Of a stretch of 64,000 nt of DNA, positions 53,226 through 63,625 are shown piece after piece. The position numbers and the translations under genes are program-made. This DNA is from Branchipolynoe longqiensis (taxonomy: Eukaryota; Annelida; Polychaeta; Phyllodocida; Polynoidae). Each line of letters begins with the position of its first letter. The first letter of the stretch is position 1. The notes beneath the pieces were generated by a model. The model saw only the letters and a list, made by a program, of their open reading frames with translations, searched no databases and was not told the origin of the DNA. The stretch is taken from the NCBI GenBank assembly GCA_030323885.1, contig CM059199.1:39998590-40062589 (forward strand). Reading direction: 5' to 3'.

Positions 53226-53919
53226 TGGCCCTGTCACACTATGGGCCTGTCACACACTATGTAATGACGTCAACGTAGGAAGAACGTGAAAAACGTCGAA
53301 CTTCTCGGTGTAGTATGCAAATTTGGGCACAAGTTGAACGTGGATGCAGCGTAGTGGACGAGAGAGTAACGGCGGTAAAGCGTAGTGATAGCGTCATTCA
53401 ATGAGAGAGGACAACGTAATTACGCTCAGGGAACGTTATGTACCTTATTCCATCGCCAGAACTACATTGCTTTATGTTACCTTACATTATTTACGTCATG
53501 AAACGGTGGCAAAACGGTAAACGTACGTTGGACGTCCATTAGGCGTCCGTTTTCCCGACGTTTTCATGACGCGGACTGCACGTTCCCGCCACCTTTAATG
53601 TGGGTCAACGTAATGCAACGTAATGCAATGTAGTGCAACGTAGTGCACCGTAGTGACCAGCGTTTCATTGACGTTTGCTGAACGTGTACAGAACGTATGG
53701 CGAATGTAAACCCTTACGTTCTAGTTACGGCGAAAGTTTTGAACAGGTTCAAAACTTTGACGCGCACCGACATAACACGATGTAACGTGACGTAGCTCGA
53801 CGTCAGTCTAATGTCATTCTGACATCATCATAACGTAATCCAACGTACGTCAACGTAATGACGAAAAATCACCACGTCAGGCTTAAGTTGGCTCGTTACG
53901 TCGTAGTGTGACAGGGGTA
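53226..53919. mobile_element. K4: complete 694-bp non-autonomous element
   Basis: TGGCCCTGTCACACTA at left (with a second CCTGTCACACACTATG just inside), inverted TACCCCTGTCACACTACGAC at right, exact TAA flanks (53223-53225, 53920-53922). AACGTA, GTAATGCAACG words fill it. Confidence 0.9.
53733..53758. repeat. K-core palindrome in K4
   Basis: Perfect 12-bp arms AAAGTTTTGAAC / GTTCAAAACTTT with centre AG, 160-190 bp from the right end. Confidence 0.9.
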
Positions 53920-54256
53920 TAACACAGCGGAAGTTCGGCTTGGTGCCATGCCAAGCTTTATCCTTCAGTATACACCCTTTACTTTCTCCTCAGCAAAACT
54001 TGCTGGGATTATTGCCATATATATGTTTCTAGTGTATATTACAGTGAAATTATTCCAGTAAATATCTTACATTATTTTACTACTTTGTGCATGTGTATTG
54101 ACTTCCTCCCCCACATTCCGCTGTGGAGGCTATTTTTTCTTCTTCTGATTTACCAGGTATGGTTGTAGAATTGCACTAACTGAAGCCTGCTGAATGAACT
54201 TTGAGGATAATTCTATGTGGTGGAAAAGTACAAAGATTTCTCCTAATCGATCTTCA
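53920..54256. other. Unassigned stretch
   Basis: No gene recognised. Confidence 0.35.
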
Positions 54257-54378
54257 TTCTTTTTTTTTTTTTTTTTTTTTTTGTTGGTCCATTAGTTGTT
54301 TAAGCAGGGGACATTTCAGTCATAGACGACTGGTCTTCCTCATTCCACTGCTGGTCGATAGGAAGCCTGAGCCTAAAC
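54257..54378 (-). mobile_element. SINE-B tail fragment
   Basis: T run, GTCCATTAGTTGTTTAAGC, GACTGGTCTTCCTCATTCC, GATAGGAAGCCTGAGCC; no head. Confidence 0.75.
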
Positions 54379-55122
54379 TATAAACGAAGGTGCAAGAGCT
54401 GTTAGCAGTTAAAGGAGTTACCAGAGACTAGGAAAATGTGAGCAGTGGATCTAATGCATGGGGTTATTATACAACATAAATATATATATGTATATATATT
54501 AGTTTATACTACTCCAAACACCCCCTATGGGCTCATTTAACCCCTACATTGTCATTATATATAGACTACCAGCACAACAAGCACCAGCAGATTCTTAGCA
54601 TCAATTCCCCCAGTCTGCCAAGCCCTGCCCTACATAAATATTCCTCCCTACAATAACTGACTACCAAGACATACCATATTGGTATGGGGGGGTATGTGGT
54701 ATGCATGTATTGCAGGTATAGCAATACCTCAGGGAGTTTAACGCCCCTGCCCTGCAGAGTTGTAAACCACTGCCTTGTGGTACAGGTTCTTGACAGAACC
54801 GAAGGCTAAGGGAGCAAACCCTGAACAGAAAACCATGTCACTCTGGCAGCATTAAGGGCAGTTGATGTATGGAACTCCCAACATCTCCCGACCAGCCACT
54901 GCAGGGACAAATAGTTTTGCGCCTGTCTTGACATGTTCTTGCCGGTGTGAAACCTCTATTTGCTCCCCGAGAGAGTGCCGCTGGTAACTTGCAAAAGGCA
55001 GCAGCACTTCAACACATTTGCAGGCAGCTTTCATGAAATGTACAACCGCACAAAGGAGAGCGGCAGTCAAGTAATGAAAGCAGTCTTTGTCGCATTGCGA
55101 CCGACAGCATGATGATGATGAT

Positions 55123-55155
<33 letters not shown>

Positions 55156-55856
55156 GCTGTATGTGTAATACTACTCATAGTAGAGCTATATCAAGTTATT
55201 TCAAGTGCACCTGTATTATAGTCAAAAGGCATGACTAGCAACTACACTTCAATAATTGTGTTATTTAAATACGCGTTCAAATATTGAGCCTGCGTGTACT
55301 TCTAGGTAGATTTAGAATTCTAGGAAATCCTTATGTTAATAAGACCGGACATTTCTGAGAAGTCTATGAATGGAGTCTTGTCCTTTTTGGATTTTATTAT
55401 GAATGTGATGATGACATTAATATTTATGCATTCCCATTTATATATTTCTATTTGGAGATTTGTATTTCTATATTATATCTATATATATCTATATATTTAT
55501 AATTAGATATGTATTTTATATATATTTATATTTTTTGTATTTATATTTGTATATTTATTTTCTTATATTTATGTTTAAATATTTTTATTTTTCTCTTCAT
55601 ATATGTGTATATATTTAAATATTTATAAATGTGTGTGGAACAGGATGTGAGTTATTTCCCGCATAATACTCTCGCCTTAGTGATGTTAATACTTCCTGTG
55701 GTTGACGCTAGGAAATAGGAGGGAAGTATACAAAGAAAGAAAGAATCCCCCACTTCCCTTGGTGTTCTGAATTTCCTATGTGGTGAGTATGGGGTTGAGG
55801 GAGGTGGGGATTATGAAGCTAGACGGAAAACAGTGGACAGGAGTAGTGTGTGTTTA
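54379..55856. other. Largest stretch without a recognised element
   Basis: A minus frame (55097-54852) reads QCDKDCFHYLTAALLCAVV...GVPYINC with no recognised domain; a host exon is possible but unsupported. A long G run at 55119-55154 and TA/TTTA-rich sequence at 55430-55630 also occur. Confidence 0.35.
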
Positions 55857-56061
55857 AAGCTGCATAGTCCCATTAAAGGATCCAATGCGCTTAACCAAAA
55901 CAGTTACCTATATTTAATTTTACATTTTCCAATTTAGATACCGGCGCATTTATATTATGTGGCATTTGTTGATGCAGAAAACAACTGCAAAGGCCCCGTC
56001 ACACCTCACCGGATTGGGGGAAATGGACAGAAACCGAACAAAGTCCGTTTTGTGTCCGTAC

Positions 56062-56085
56062 AAGTTTTGAACATGTACAAAACTA
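56062..56085. repeat. K-core palindrome in K5
   Basis: AAGTTTTGAACATGTACAAAAC, 70-95 bp from the left end; GTACA/TGTAC words are near. Confidence 0.8.
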
Positions 56086-56216
56086 GGAATGGATGCCACC
56101 GGACTGACGTCAGAGAGCGTGTATATAAACAGATGAGAGGGACAACTCTCATACTAGACCGTGTAACAGCCTCCGACTGTGGCGCTCCAAGTGGTGGTTG
56201 TTGAACAGCTTAAGCA

Positions 56217-56845
56217 TATGGGCAAACCTCAAGGCATTTTCAATGGCAGTGAGCAATCTTCATACAGAAAACGTTAGATATCTCTAAAACTACAACACCT
56301 AGAAACAAACTGATTGGAATACACATAGAAAACATGTTTACCAAAAAGATTATATTAAATTGATATGGTTAGGGTTCTGGATTTCTATTAATTTGGAATA
56401 AAACTGACGTTTTTCACTACGCGTACGGCAAACTCAAGGCATTGTCAATGGCCTTGAGCAATCTTCGTACAGAAAAAGTGAAATATCTCTAAAACTACAC
56501 TACATAGAAACAAACTGTTTGGAACACATATAGAAAACATATTTAACAATGAGACTATATTAAATTTACATGGCTAGGGTTCTGAATTTCTATTAATTCT
56601 GAATAAAATACACGTTTTGCACTACACGTACGGCAAACTCAAGGCATTGTCAATGGCGGTGAGCAATCTTCATACAGAAAACGTTAAATATCTCTAAAAC
56701 TACACCACATAGAAACAAACCGCTTGGAACACATATAGAAAACATGTTTACCAAAAGGATTATATTAAATTGATAATATTAGCCTTCTGTATTTCTATTA
56801 ATTTTGAATAAAAACAAATGTTTTGCACTGCGCATACCGGCAAAC
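56217..56845. repeat. 206-bp satellite, three copies inside K5
   Basis: GGCATT anchors at 56233, 56439 and 56643 give periods of 206 and 204 bp. Units match those at 43928-44300. Confidence 0.9.
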
Positions 56846-57730
56846 TCAAAGCTTGTTCAACACTAACCGCCAGGAACGCCACTGTAGCCTGTGTTACCGT
56901 TTTTCGCGGGAGTTGTCCCTCTCATCTGTTTATATACACGCTCTCTGCTGACGTCTACAGTTCTTGTCTGGTTTGAGTTTGTTTCATCCATTGGCTATCC
57001 GTTCATGTCCGTTTCATGTCCATTTCATGTCCGTTTCATGTCCGTTCGTCCGGTAGCCATTGACTCGATAGCGCAACATTTTGACACATTTTAATACATT
57101 TTGATACTTATCACCACCGGACTAGACAATTCTGTCCGTTGCTCAATCCGGCGAGGTGTGACAGCCGCCTAAAGGGGGAATATAAAGTCAAGTTTAATAG
57201 AACCTCTTAACACTGCTTCAGCATTGTGGACGCCATGGTGTCAAGCATTTCAGTGTGAATGCCCAATATAATGCTGTATGTTTTCACTTCTAAAATCTTC
57301 AAAATAATCATAAACATAATTATTTGTTCATGATTTTTTATGTATTTTTTGCTTAATATTTCTTTTACAATTTTATGACTACAAAAAAAATCATAAATAT
57401 AATCATGTATAATCAAAGTTACTTCAACGTAAAATAAGGTAGATCATAGCTATCAAACCTAATATTTTTTTATCTTAAGCATATGGCAGAAACTCAAGAC
57501 CATTGGACTATGCAACTTAGAGCTTTAAAATTCTGTGAGGTCTTTTTTTCTTCTTTTTTGTTTTTGTTTTCTAAGCTCTACTTGCCGATCACCCCCCCCC
57601 CCCTCCCGCCACCCACCACCACCACCACCACCATCACTGCCATCATCGCATGCTTAGTACAATCCCCCAAGCACACACCCCCTTCAGCGATTTGTAATAT
57701 GTGCAGATCCCCTCAGCAATATATACAATA

Positions 57731-58400
57731 GAGGAGTTCAGGCGCAAAACCAAGTAAGTCCATTTTCATGAAAAGTGAGATAACCAATGGAGACACCACT
57801 TCTTAGTCCCTATTACCCAATGAGCAAATCAGTTTTGTTTCAAAACCTGGTAAGTCCTATGTTAAATTGGCCTTAAAATAGGGTTTGGTTGCAAAACCTT
57901 GTAAGCGCCATTCGAGTTTGTCTGCAAAACCACGTAAGATGTAGCTGGCCAATCAGCTACGCGTGTCAGGTCACATTTTTTTTTTTTTTTTTTTTTTTTT
58001 TTGTCTATGGGTGATTTGTCGACGTTTATGATGGAAACCTATGATGCAATTGATGAGGATAGTGGTGATGATGAGTAAGCTTATGGTGGAAATTGTGTGT
58101 TCTTTGATTCTGCAAGATTTCCATAAGATTAGTCTTTGACAATGGACTTACATGGTTTTGCAAACAAACCGAAAGTGGACTTACTTGGTTTTGCAGAAAA
58201 ATCAATAAAAGTTGATTAATTAATGAGTTTTGGAATAAAGGTTCATTTATCACTTTCATAGTATTTTGTTCATTGCCCATAACCCGATAATACAAAGAAA
58301 AGTGGAATTACTGAGAATTATATTTATGGGCATATACAAATCTTGATTTTAAAACAAAAGAGGTCGGGTGGACTTACTTGGTTTTGCGCCTGAACTCCTC
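57731..58400. mobile_element. P1: 670-bp element with perfect 32-bp ends
   Basis: GAGGAGTTCAGGCGCAAAAC...GTAAGTCCA is repeated exactly inverted at 58369-58400. GCAAAACC..GTAAG recurs inside, four times plus and three times inverted. A T run lies at 57978-58001. Target duplication not evident. Confidence 0.85.
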
Positions 58401-58627
58401 AGAAGTGTCTGTGAAAGATATGGCATACTAAATACATGCGAATCATTTTGAGCGCTTGAGTCGATTTGAGAGTTTCAAACATGGCAGCGTGACCCTGGTG
58501 ACCGCGCATGCGTAGACAAGTTGTATACTGATAAGCAGCATGCATTATTAGTACCTAGCAACTTCAGCTAAGCAGCTAAGTGATCTGGAGATTTCTTCTT
58601 CTTTTTTGTTTTGCTTGTTTAACGACC

Positions 58628-58868
58628 CTCCCCAGCTGCCTCACTAGAAGACCAGGCCGCCAGCACCATGACCTGATATCCCACTCAGTCACATTATCCT
58701 GACACTGAGCCAACCAGTCCTTGCCCTATCCTAATAATGCCAAGCACCAGGCTAGGAAGCAACAAGTATACATTTTTAAGTCATTGGTTTGACTCGACCA
58801 GGGTTCGAACCCACGATCTACCAGCATGGGAGACGGATGCTCTAACTCATTCGGCCATCCCGTCTGGT
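58628..58868 (-). mobile_element. SINE-A copy, 3' end replaced
   Basis: Starts in the body (AGAAGACCAGGCCGCCAGC) and ends at a head near CATTCGGCCATCCCGTC. Confidence 0.8.
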
Positions 58869-58979
58869 CAAAATAACTTAAGTTGTGGGGTGGGCGTTTG
58901 CCCACACATGGGTGCTCAAGGGGTGGGTGTTTACAAAATATTGAGAATACGGTATGTAAAGGAAACAATTAAATATGTT

Positions 58980-59055
58980 AGACGGTTGGTTGGTTGTTGG
59001 AGTTTTACCTCCTGTTTACTTTTTGTGCTGTTGGGGGGGGTCGTTAAACAAACAT
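58980..59055. mobile_element. SINE-A tail piece joined to LINE J 3' end
   Basis: TTGGTTGTTGGAGTTTTACC joins GTTTACTTTTTGTGCTG, a G run and CGTTAAACAAACA. Confidence 0.55.
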
Positions 59056-59156
59056 GTTGCGAGTTGCATGTTGCGAGTTGCATGTTGCAAGTGGGCGGTA
59101 TCATGATGCATATCATGATTTGTTCATATTCCTAATTATTTGTCATTAACTATGCT

Positions 59157-60080
59157 AGCTTGTCGTGGTGGGGAGGCTTGTGTGCCTCCGGGACCATGAG
59201 AGCTATACCGGCGGGGGCTAGCCCCCTGGCAGATTTAACCAAGCCGAGCAGGACTCATGGTAGAGGACAGACTAAGAGCAGCCACTGGTCCTCCAGGTTG
59301 GAGGTTGGGCGTGGGGCCAACACCCCCACCCCGGAAAAAAAGAACAACATTACAGAATCACGAAAAAGAAACTCACTCAGCACTCCTTGGCCTCACTATA
59401 CACAAAGGGAAGAGCAAAATCCTCAAAATTAACAATAACAATGCAGCCCCCATCAGACTAGAGGGAGAAGCACTAGACGATGTGGAAAGCTTCACCTATC
59501 TTGGAAGTGTGGTCAACAGGCTGGGAGGGACAGATGCTGATGTGAGGGTTCGGATTGGAAAGGCAAGGGCAGCTTTCCATCAGCTGAAGAATGTCTGGGG
59601 ATCCTCGGAGCTGCCTAGGAACACCAAGATCAGGATATTTTGCTCCATGGTAAAGCCTGTTCTTCTGTGTGGTCCAGAGACTTGGAGAAATCCAGTCCTT
59701 TATCAACACCTGTCTCAGACGAATCCTAAGAGTACGCTGGCCAAACACCATCAGTAACCCGGAGCTATGGCAGCGAACAGGACAGCAGCCTGTTGAGGAG
59801 GAGATCCTTTGGAGACGCTGGAGATGGGTTGGCCATACCCTTCGCAAGCCTGCATCCAACACCGCAAGACATGCACTCTCCTGGAATTCACAGGGGAAAA
59901 GGAAGAGAGGCAGGCCAAGAAACAGTTGGCGCCGTGACCTGGAGGCAGATGTGAAGAGGTCTGGCCATACATGGAGACAGCTGGAGAAGATGGCCCAGGA
60001 CCGGGATAACTGGATAGCCCTTGTTTGTGGCCTATGCCCAAAGTTGGGAGGTAGGCATAAGTAAGTAAGTAAGTAAGTAA
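59157..60080 (+). pseudogene. Internally deleted non-LTR retrotransposon
   Basis: A leader-like start (CTTGTCGTGGTGGGGAGGC, ACTGGTCCTCCAGGTTGG) runs directly into the C-terminal part of ORF2: KSKILKINN, YLGSVVNRLGGTDADVRVRI, then a frame change near 59680-59690, SFINTCLRRILRVRWPN, RWRWVGHTLRKP, GKRKRGRPRNSWRRDLEAD, QDRDNWIALVCGLCP. It ends in a TAAG microsatellite tail (60060-60078). The endonuclease and RT core are missing. Clade not assigned. Confidence 0.83.
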
Positions 60081-60156
60081 CTATGTCTTGGATTTGTATT
60101 CTAAGTAATGTCATTTTTAGAACAGACCATGGTGGTTCCCCGGTAATAATGTCTAA

Positions 60157-60250
60157 TTCCAGGCAAAATAAGATTTTGCCTGGAAAATCTTATTTTCCAG
60201 GCAAATGCCATGCGCAACATGGGAGCTCCCCTGCTCCCATGTTGCGCATG
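60157..60250. repeat. Two adjacent perfect hairpins
   Basis: CCAGGCAAAAT...ATTTTGCCTGG (about 60160-60185) is followed by CATGCGCAACATGGGAGC (60209-60226) and its exact inverse (60233-60250) around a 6-nt loop. Confidence 0.9.
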
Positions 60251-60260
60251 GGAGCATGTT

Positions 60261-61185
60261 CTTCATATAAACTACAAAGAGCTACTTAAGCCCATTTTAA
60301 TGATATATTTTGTTAGGTTCCTTAGTCAATATAAAAAAAAACTGCCTTGGTTTTTCAATACGCCTTCAGAACCTGAGACAGCTTGAAAACCCGGTGGTGG
60401 TCCATATCTGTCTATACAAAGTCGCTTATTCATCACCAAAAACAACCAACCTGGATATTTACATAACTTAGGCAACCAGTGCACTGTGATGCCATTATCC
60501 CCAAACATGACGTGGTTTGTGGATTTACATTATTTTACTGCATAATAAATAACAGTAACAGTGCATATCGGCCGAGCGGTACTGCACAGATGACAGCACA
60601 ATCATGACACACACTCACAGAGGCTGCCACTGAGAAAGTAGGAACTCCCCCCCCCCCCCCACACCCCCTTCAATGTTGACTTCTAAAGACGGGAATACAT
60701 TAACCGATATCGGGACTGAGGCTGGACTGCCTTCAAGCTTGAGTGTCGTTGATGTTGGGTTGTACTTGTAGTGCTTAGAACATGTGATAAATGACTCTCA
60801 ACCCACGCCATACTACCTACCCTCCCCCCCCCCCCTTCTCCCTACACACTTCCTTCTCCCCGGCTACACAAAAATCGTATCAGATTTGGGAGGAACTATA
60901 AATCGGAGATTTATTTGTAAATTTACTTCTTCTTTTTTTAAGTGAGGGGAAAGAGACCGTTGATGACGGTTCCCAACAGGAGGGGAGCAGAGAATGCCCG
61001 GTCATGGGGTGGGGGATGGGAGGTTTACAGAGAATAAGGGGTATTGGGAAACGAGAGATGTCCGGGCACAAACAGGGACACGGGCAAAGGCATAAGTGAC
61101 CATTCTTTATTTATATACACATAATAAATTATATAGTACACACACACATAATACCTTCCGACCGAGTGGCGAAACCCGCCACGAG
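60261..61185. other. Unassigned stretch
   Basis: C runs at 60645-60665 and 60822-60837. No gene or known repeat recognised. Confidence 0.35.
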
Positions 61186-61342
61186 AAGAGGGCGGGGGGG
61201 GGGGTGGGGGGGGGGGTGGGGTGGGGTGGGGGTGGGGTGCGATGCGGGGTCGCACCCGGCCGGTGGGGGGTGGGTGGGGGGTGGGGAGGTGGGGATGTGT
61301 GTGTGGGGGGGTGGGAGGGCGGGCGGGAGGGGGGGGGGGGGT
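61186..61342. repeat. G-rich GGGGTGGGG tract
   Basis: About 150 bp of G-dominated sequence on plus; many G4-capable runs. Frames here are artefacts. Confidence 0.85.
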
Positions 61343-61364
61343 TTATCACTATCTATATATATAT

Positions 61365-61863
61365 GTAGTGGTCTGCACTGACCTCTCAGGCAAGTAACCA
61401 CATAGACAGGTAGGCGTGGGTAGTGTGGTGATATCAGGGAGCCTAGGTGGTGTAATGGTTAGAACACTGGCCTGGAGTGCAAAGAGATGTGGGTTTGAGT
61501 CCCGCTCTAGGCGCAATATTTCCCGTTTTCATCACCCCCACGACACTGGTGCCATGACCAGGATCCTGTACAAGCTATGCGCTGTATGGTTGTTGAACCT
61601 ACCCTGTGTATGTATGTGTTAGCGCATTGCCTGTATGTATGTAATTGTAAGCAATAAAAGACTTACAATTCCAGGGGGACGAGTGTAGTGGTCTGCACTG
61701 ACCTCTCAGGCAAGTAACCACATAGACAGGTAGGCGTGGGTAGTGTGATGATATCAGGGAGCCTAGGTGGTGTAATGGTTAGCACACTGGCCCAGAGTGC
61801 AAAGAGACGTGGGTTCGAGTCCCGCTCTAGGGGCAATATTTCCCGTTTTCATCACCCCCACGA
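61365..61863 (+). repeat. SINE-D tandem units (two tRNA-like heads)
   Basis: GTAGTGGTCTGCACTGACC at about 61365 and 61687 gives a ~322-bp period. Both heads (GGTGGTGTAATGGTTAG, GTGGGTTCGAGTCCCGCTC) are better preserved than at 30124. The second unit stops at CCCCCACGACA and a TA run. Confidence 0.85.
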
Positions 61864-61970
61864 CATATATATATAGATATATAGATATATATATATTATA
61901 AAGAATTTTCTCGTTATTGCTGTCATGGAAAAATAGAAGGGCACAATACATGTTGGCTTCATATATATAT

Positions 61971-62240
61971 GGGTCAGCCTCACGAAAATGGGCCAATTGG
62001 AGGAAGTTGTCGGTGTCGATCATTGGATGTCGGCGTCGATCGGTATAATTATAGTTTAGCATTGACAGAGGTGTTGGAAAGTCGTTACATTTATCCTGAA
62101 TGTAAAGGTCGAGAAAATACAACAACCCTATTTGTTTCTAGGATAATTTAATATGAAACAAAGAAATGCACTACACTTTTAAGAATTGTGACGCCGACAT
62201 CTTCAATTGACCACCGATTGGCCCATTTTCGTGAGGCTGA

Positions 62241-62243
<3 letters not shown>
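61971..62243. mobile_element. M: 273-bp inverted-repeat element between TA runs
   Basis: GGGTCAGCCTCACGAAAATG and inverse GAGTCAGCCTCACGAAAATG; ends match for over 30 bp with few differences. Both flanks are (AT)n, so a TA target is likely. A palindromic GTGTCGATCATTGGATGTCGG-type repeat lies inside the left arm. Confidence 0.8.
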
Positions 62244-62279
<36 letters not shown>

Positions 62280-62427
62280 GCCGTGTGAATCATTACGCCG
62301 GGATGGTTTTGGTCATCTATTGCTCAGGTATATATATACAATGGAGAGACAACCTCGCATTTTTGTTTTACGCTTGACCTTCCACATGGCAAACCAGTGC
62401 TCTTACGGATGTTGCCTTTGCGTCCAG

Positions 62428-62668
62428 TTGAAGAGTTCAGGTGCAAAACCACGTAAACGGCAATCCAAAAATTGAGTTTAGATAAAGGATTTTTACCTGA
62501 AACTAAGATTCAGGCTCTCTAATTCCACTTTTCATATGACCACCTGGTTATGAAGCAATATACAAAATAGTAGGTATATAAAAATATTAACTTTTTGAAG
62601 GTTTCATTCCAATCTTTCTCTCCATCTTTGGATTAGCGTTTACGTGGTTTTGTGCTTGAACTCTTCAA
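62428..62668. mobile_element. P2: 241-bp P-type element
   Basis: TTGAAGAGTTCAGGTGCAAAA...CGTAAACG and inverted TTGAAGAGTTCAAGCACAAAA...CGTAAACG. Confidence 0.8.
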
Positions 62669-63042
62669 TTATTGAGAACACATCTAAAATAAATGTATTC
62701 ATGATGGTGGATTTTTCGATTGATTATTATTATACAATGGACCTCCCATTATCATGGATTCTTCATATATTTTGTATAGTCTCCATTTGTGACTGTTTTA
62801 TGAGACCAGCAAAATAGCGGTCGACAAGAATTGTTCCTGCTCAGTTCGATTGTGTAACAGGTAGTAACCAATCAGATTGTAGGTATGTTTGCCTAAGAGG
62901 AAGGCTGTGTATATAAATAAAGCCTGTCCTTTAAAAGTAGATATCTTAAATTGGTATATTACAGCTAATATTGTTAACTGGACAACTGCTCAAATGCTAG
63001 TTAACTAACTCATGTTAAATTGTGCTCACAAAGCATGCCCAT
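62669..63042. other. Unassigned stretch
   Basis: AT-rich; nothing recognised. Confidence 0.35.
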
Positions 63043-63205
63043 AGACAGATGTTTGTTTGTTGCAGCGTTACGTCCTAGTAATGTCTAGCGTCATATCTGG
63101 ACGGTTACTGATTTGCTTGTTTATTGGGGTTTTACGTCCTGGCAACATGAGGAAGACTAATTGTCCGGGATTGAAATGTTCCCTGATTAATCAACTATAA
63201 CGTAA
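63043..63205. mobile_element. SINE tail pieces
   Basis: Two inverted SINE-A 3' pieces (GTTACGTCCTAGTAATGTC and TTTTACGTCCTGGCAACAT) followed by a plus B-type tail (GAGGAAGACTAATTGTCC, ATTGAAATGTTCCCTG). Confidence 0.6.
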
Positions 63206-63221
63206 CCCCAAAAATAATAGC

Positions 63222-63500
63222 AGCATGGGGACTCCTGACTTATGAGAGTGCGCACTGATGGTAACTTTATAGTGCTGCCACACTGGAAGACCAGGCCACT
63301 ATCATCATGTCCCGATATCCCACTCAGTCACAGTATCCTCATCCTGAGCAAACCCGTCCTTGCCCTATCCTATTAATGCCGACTGCGAAGTGTCAATTTG
63401 TAATTCATTGGTTTGACTCGGCCCGGGTTCGAACCAACTACCTCCAGCCCAGGAAGCTAGCCAATAGCATTCTTACCAATTTGACTACTCCGTCCAGCCC
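63222..63500 (-). mobile_element. SINE-A copy, tail missing
   Basis: GGGGACTCCTGACTTATGAG through the body to a head near TTGACTACTCCGTCCAGCC. Confidence 0.78.
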
Positions 63501-63574
63501 CACGTGGGCAGGATCTGGGTAGTGATAGTATGCATGAAATGTGTATATATATTTTCTACAATCTACAAGAGCCA

Positions 63575-63625
63575 CCCGTCCTGATATGGCCTTAGATGTT
63601 GCTAGGACGTAAAACAACAACACAC
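63575..63625 (+). mobile_element. SINE-A 3' fragment
   Basis: CCCGTCCTGATATGGCCTTAG, GTTGCTAGGACG and an ACAACAAC tail, without body or head. Confidence 0.7.

Larger units (their letters stand above)
55992..57169. mobile_element. K5: 1.18-kb element containing a satellite array
   Basis: GGCCCCGTCACACCTCACCGG and inverted GGCGGCTGTCACACCTCGCCGG, with AAA/TAA flanks. Outer zones hold CCGGAC/TGTCCGTTTC words as in K3. The centre is the 206-bp satellite. Confidence 0.85.
55857..57514 (-). mobile_element. T12 element split by K5
   Basis: Left part AAAGCTGCATAGTCCCATT to about 55991, right part from 57173 to GACCATTGGACTATGCAAC; both are T sequence in reverse. Confidence 0.78.

Noticed and set aside
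61107..61401. Pro-rich and Gly-rich frames
   Set aside because: Products of a G-run tract.
61450..61530. Possible functional tRNA genes in SINE-D, SINE-A and SINE-B heads
   Set aside because: Box A and B are recognisable, but acceptor and anticodon stems do not pair well and each head continues into a SINE body.
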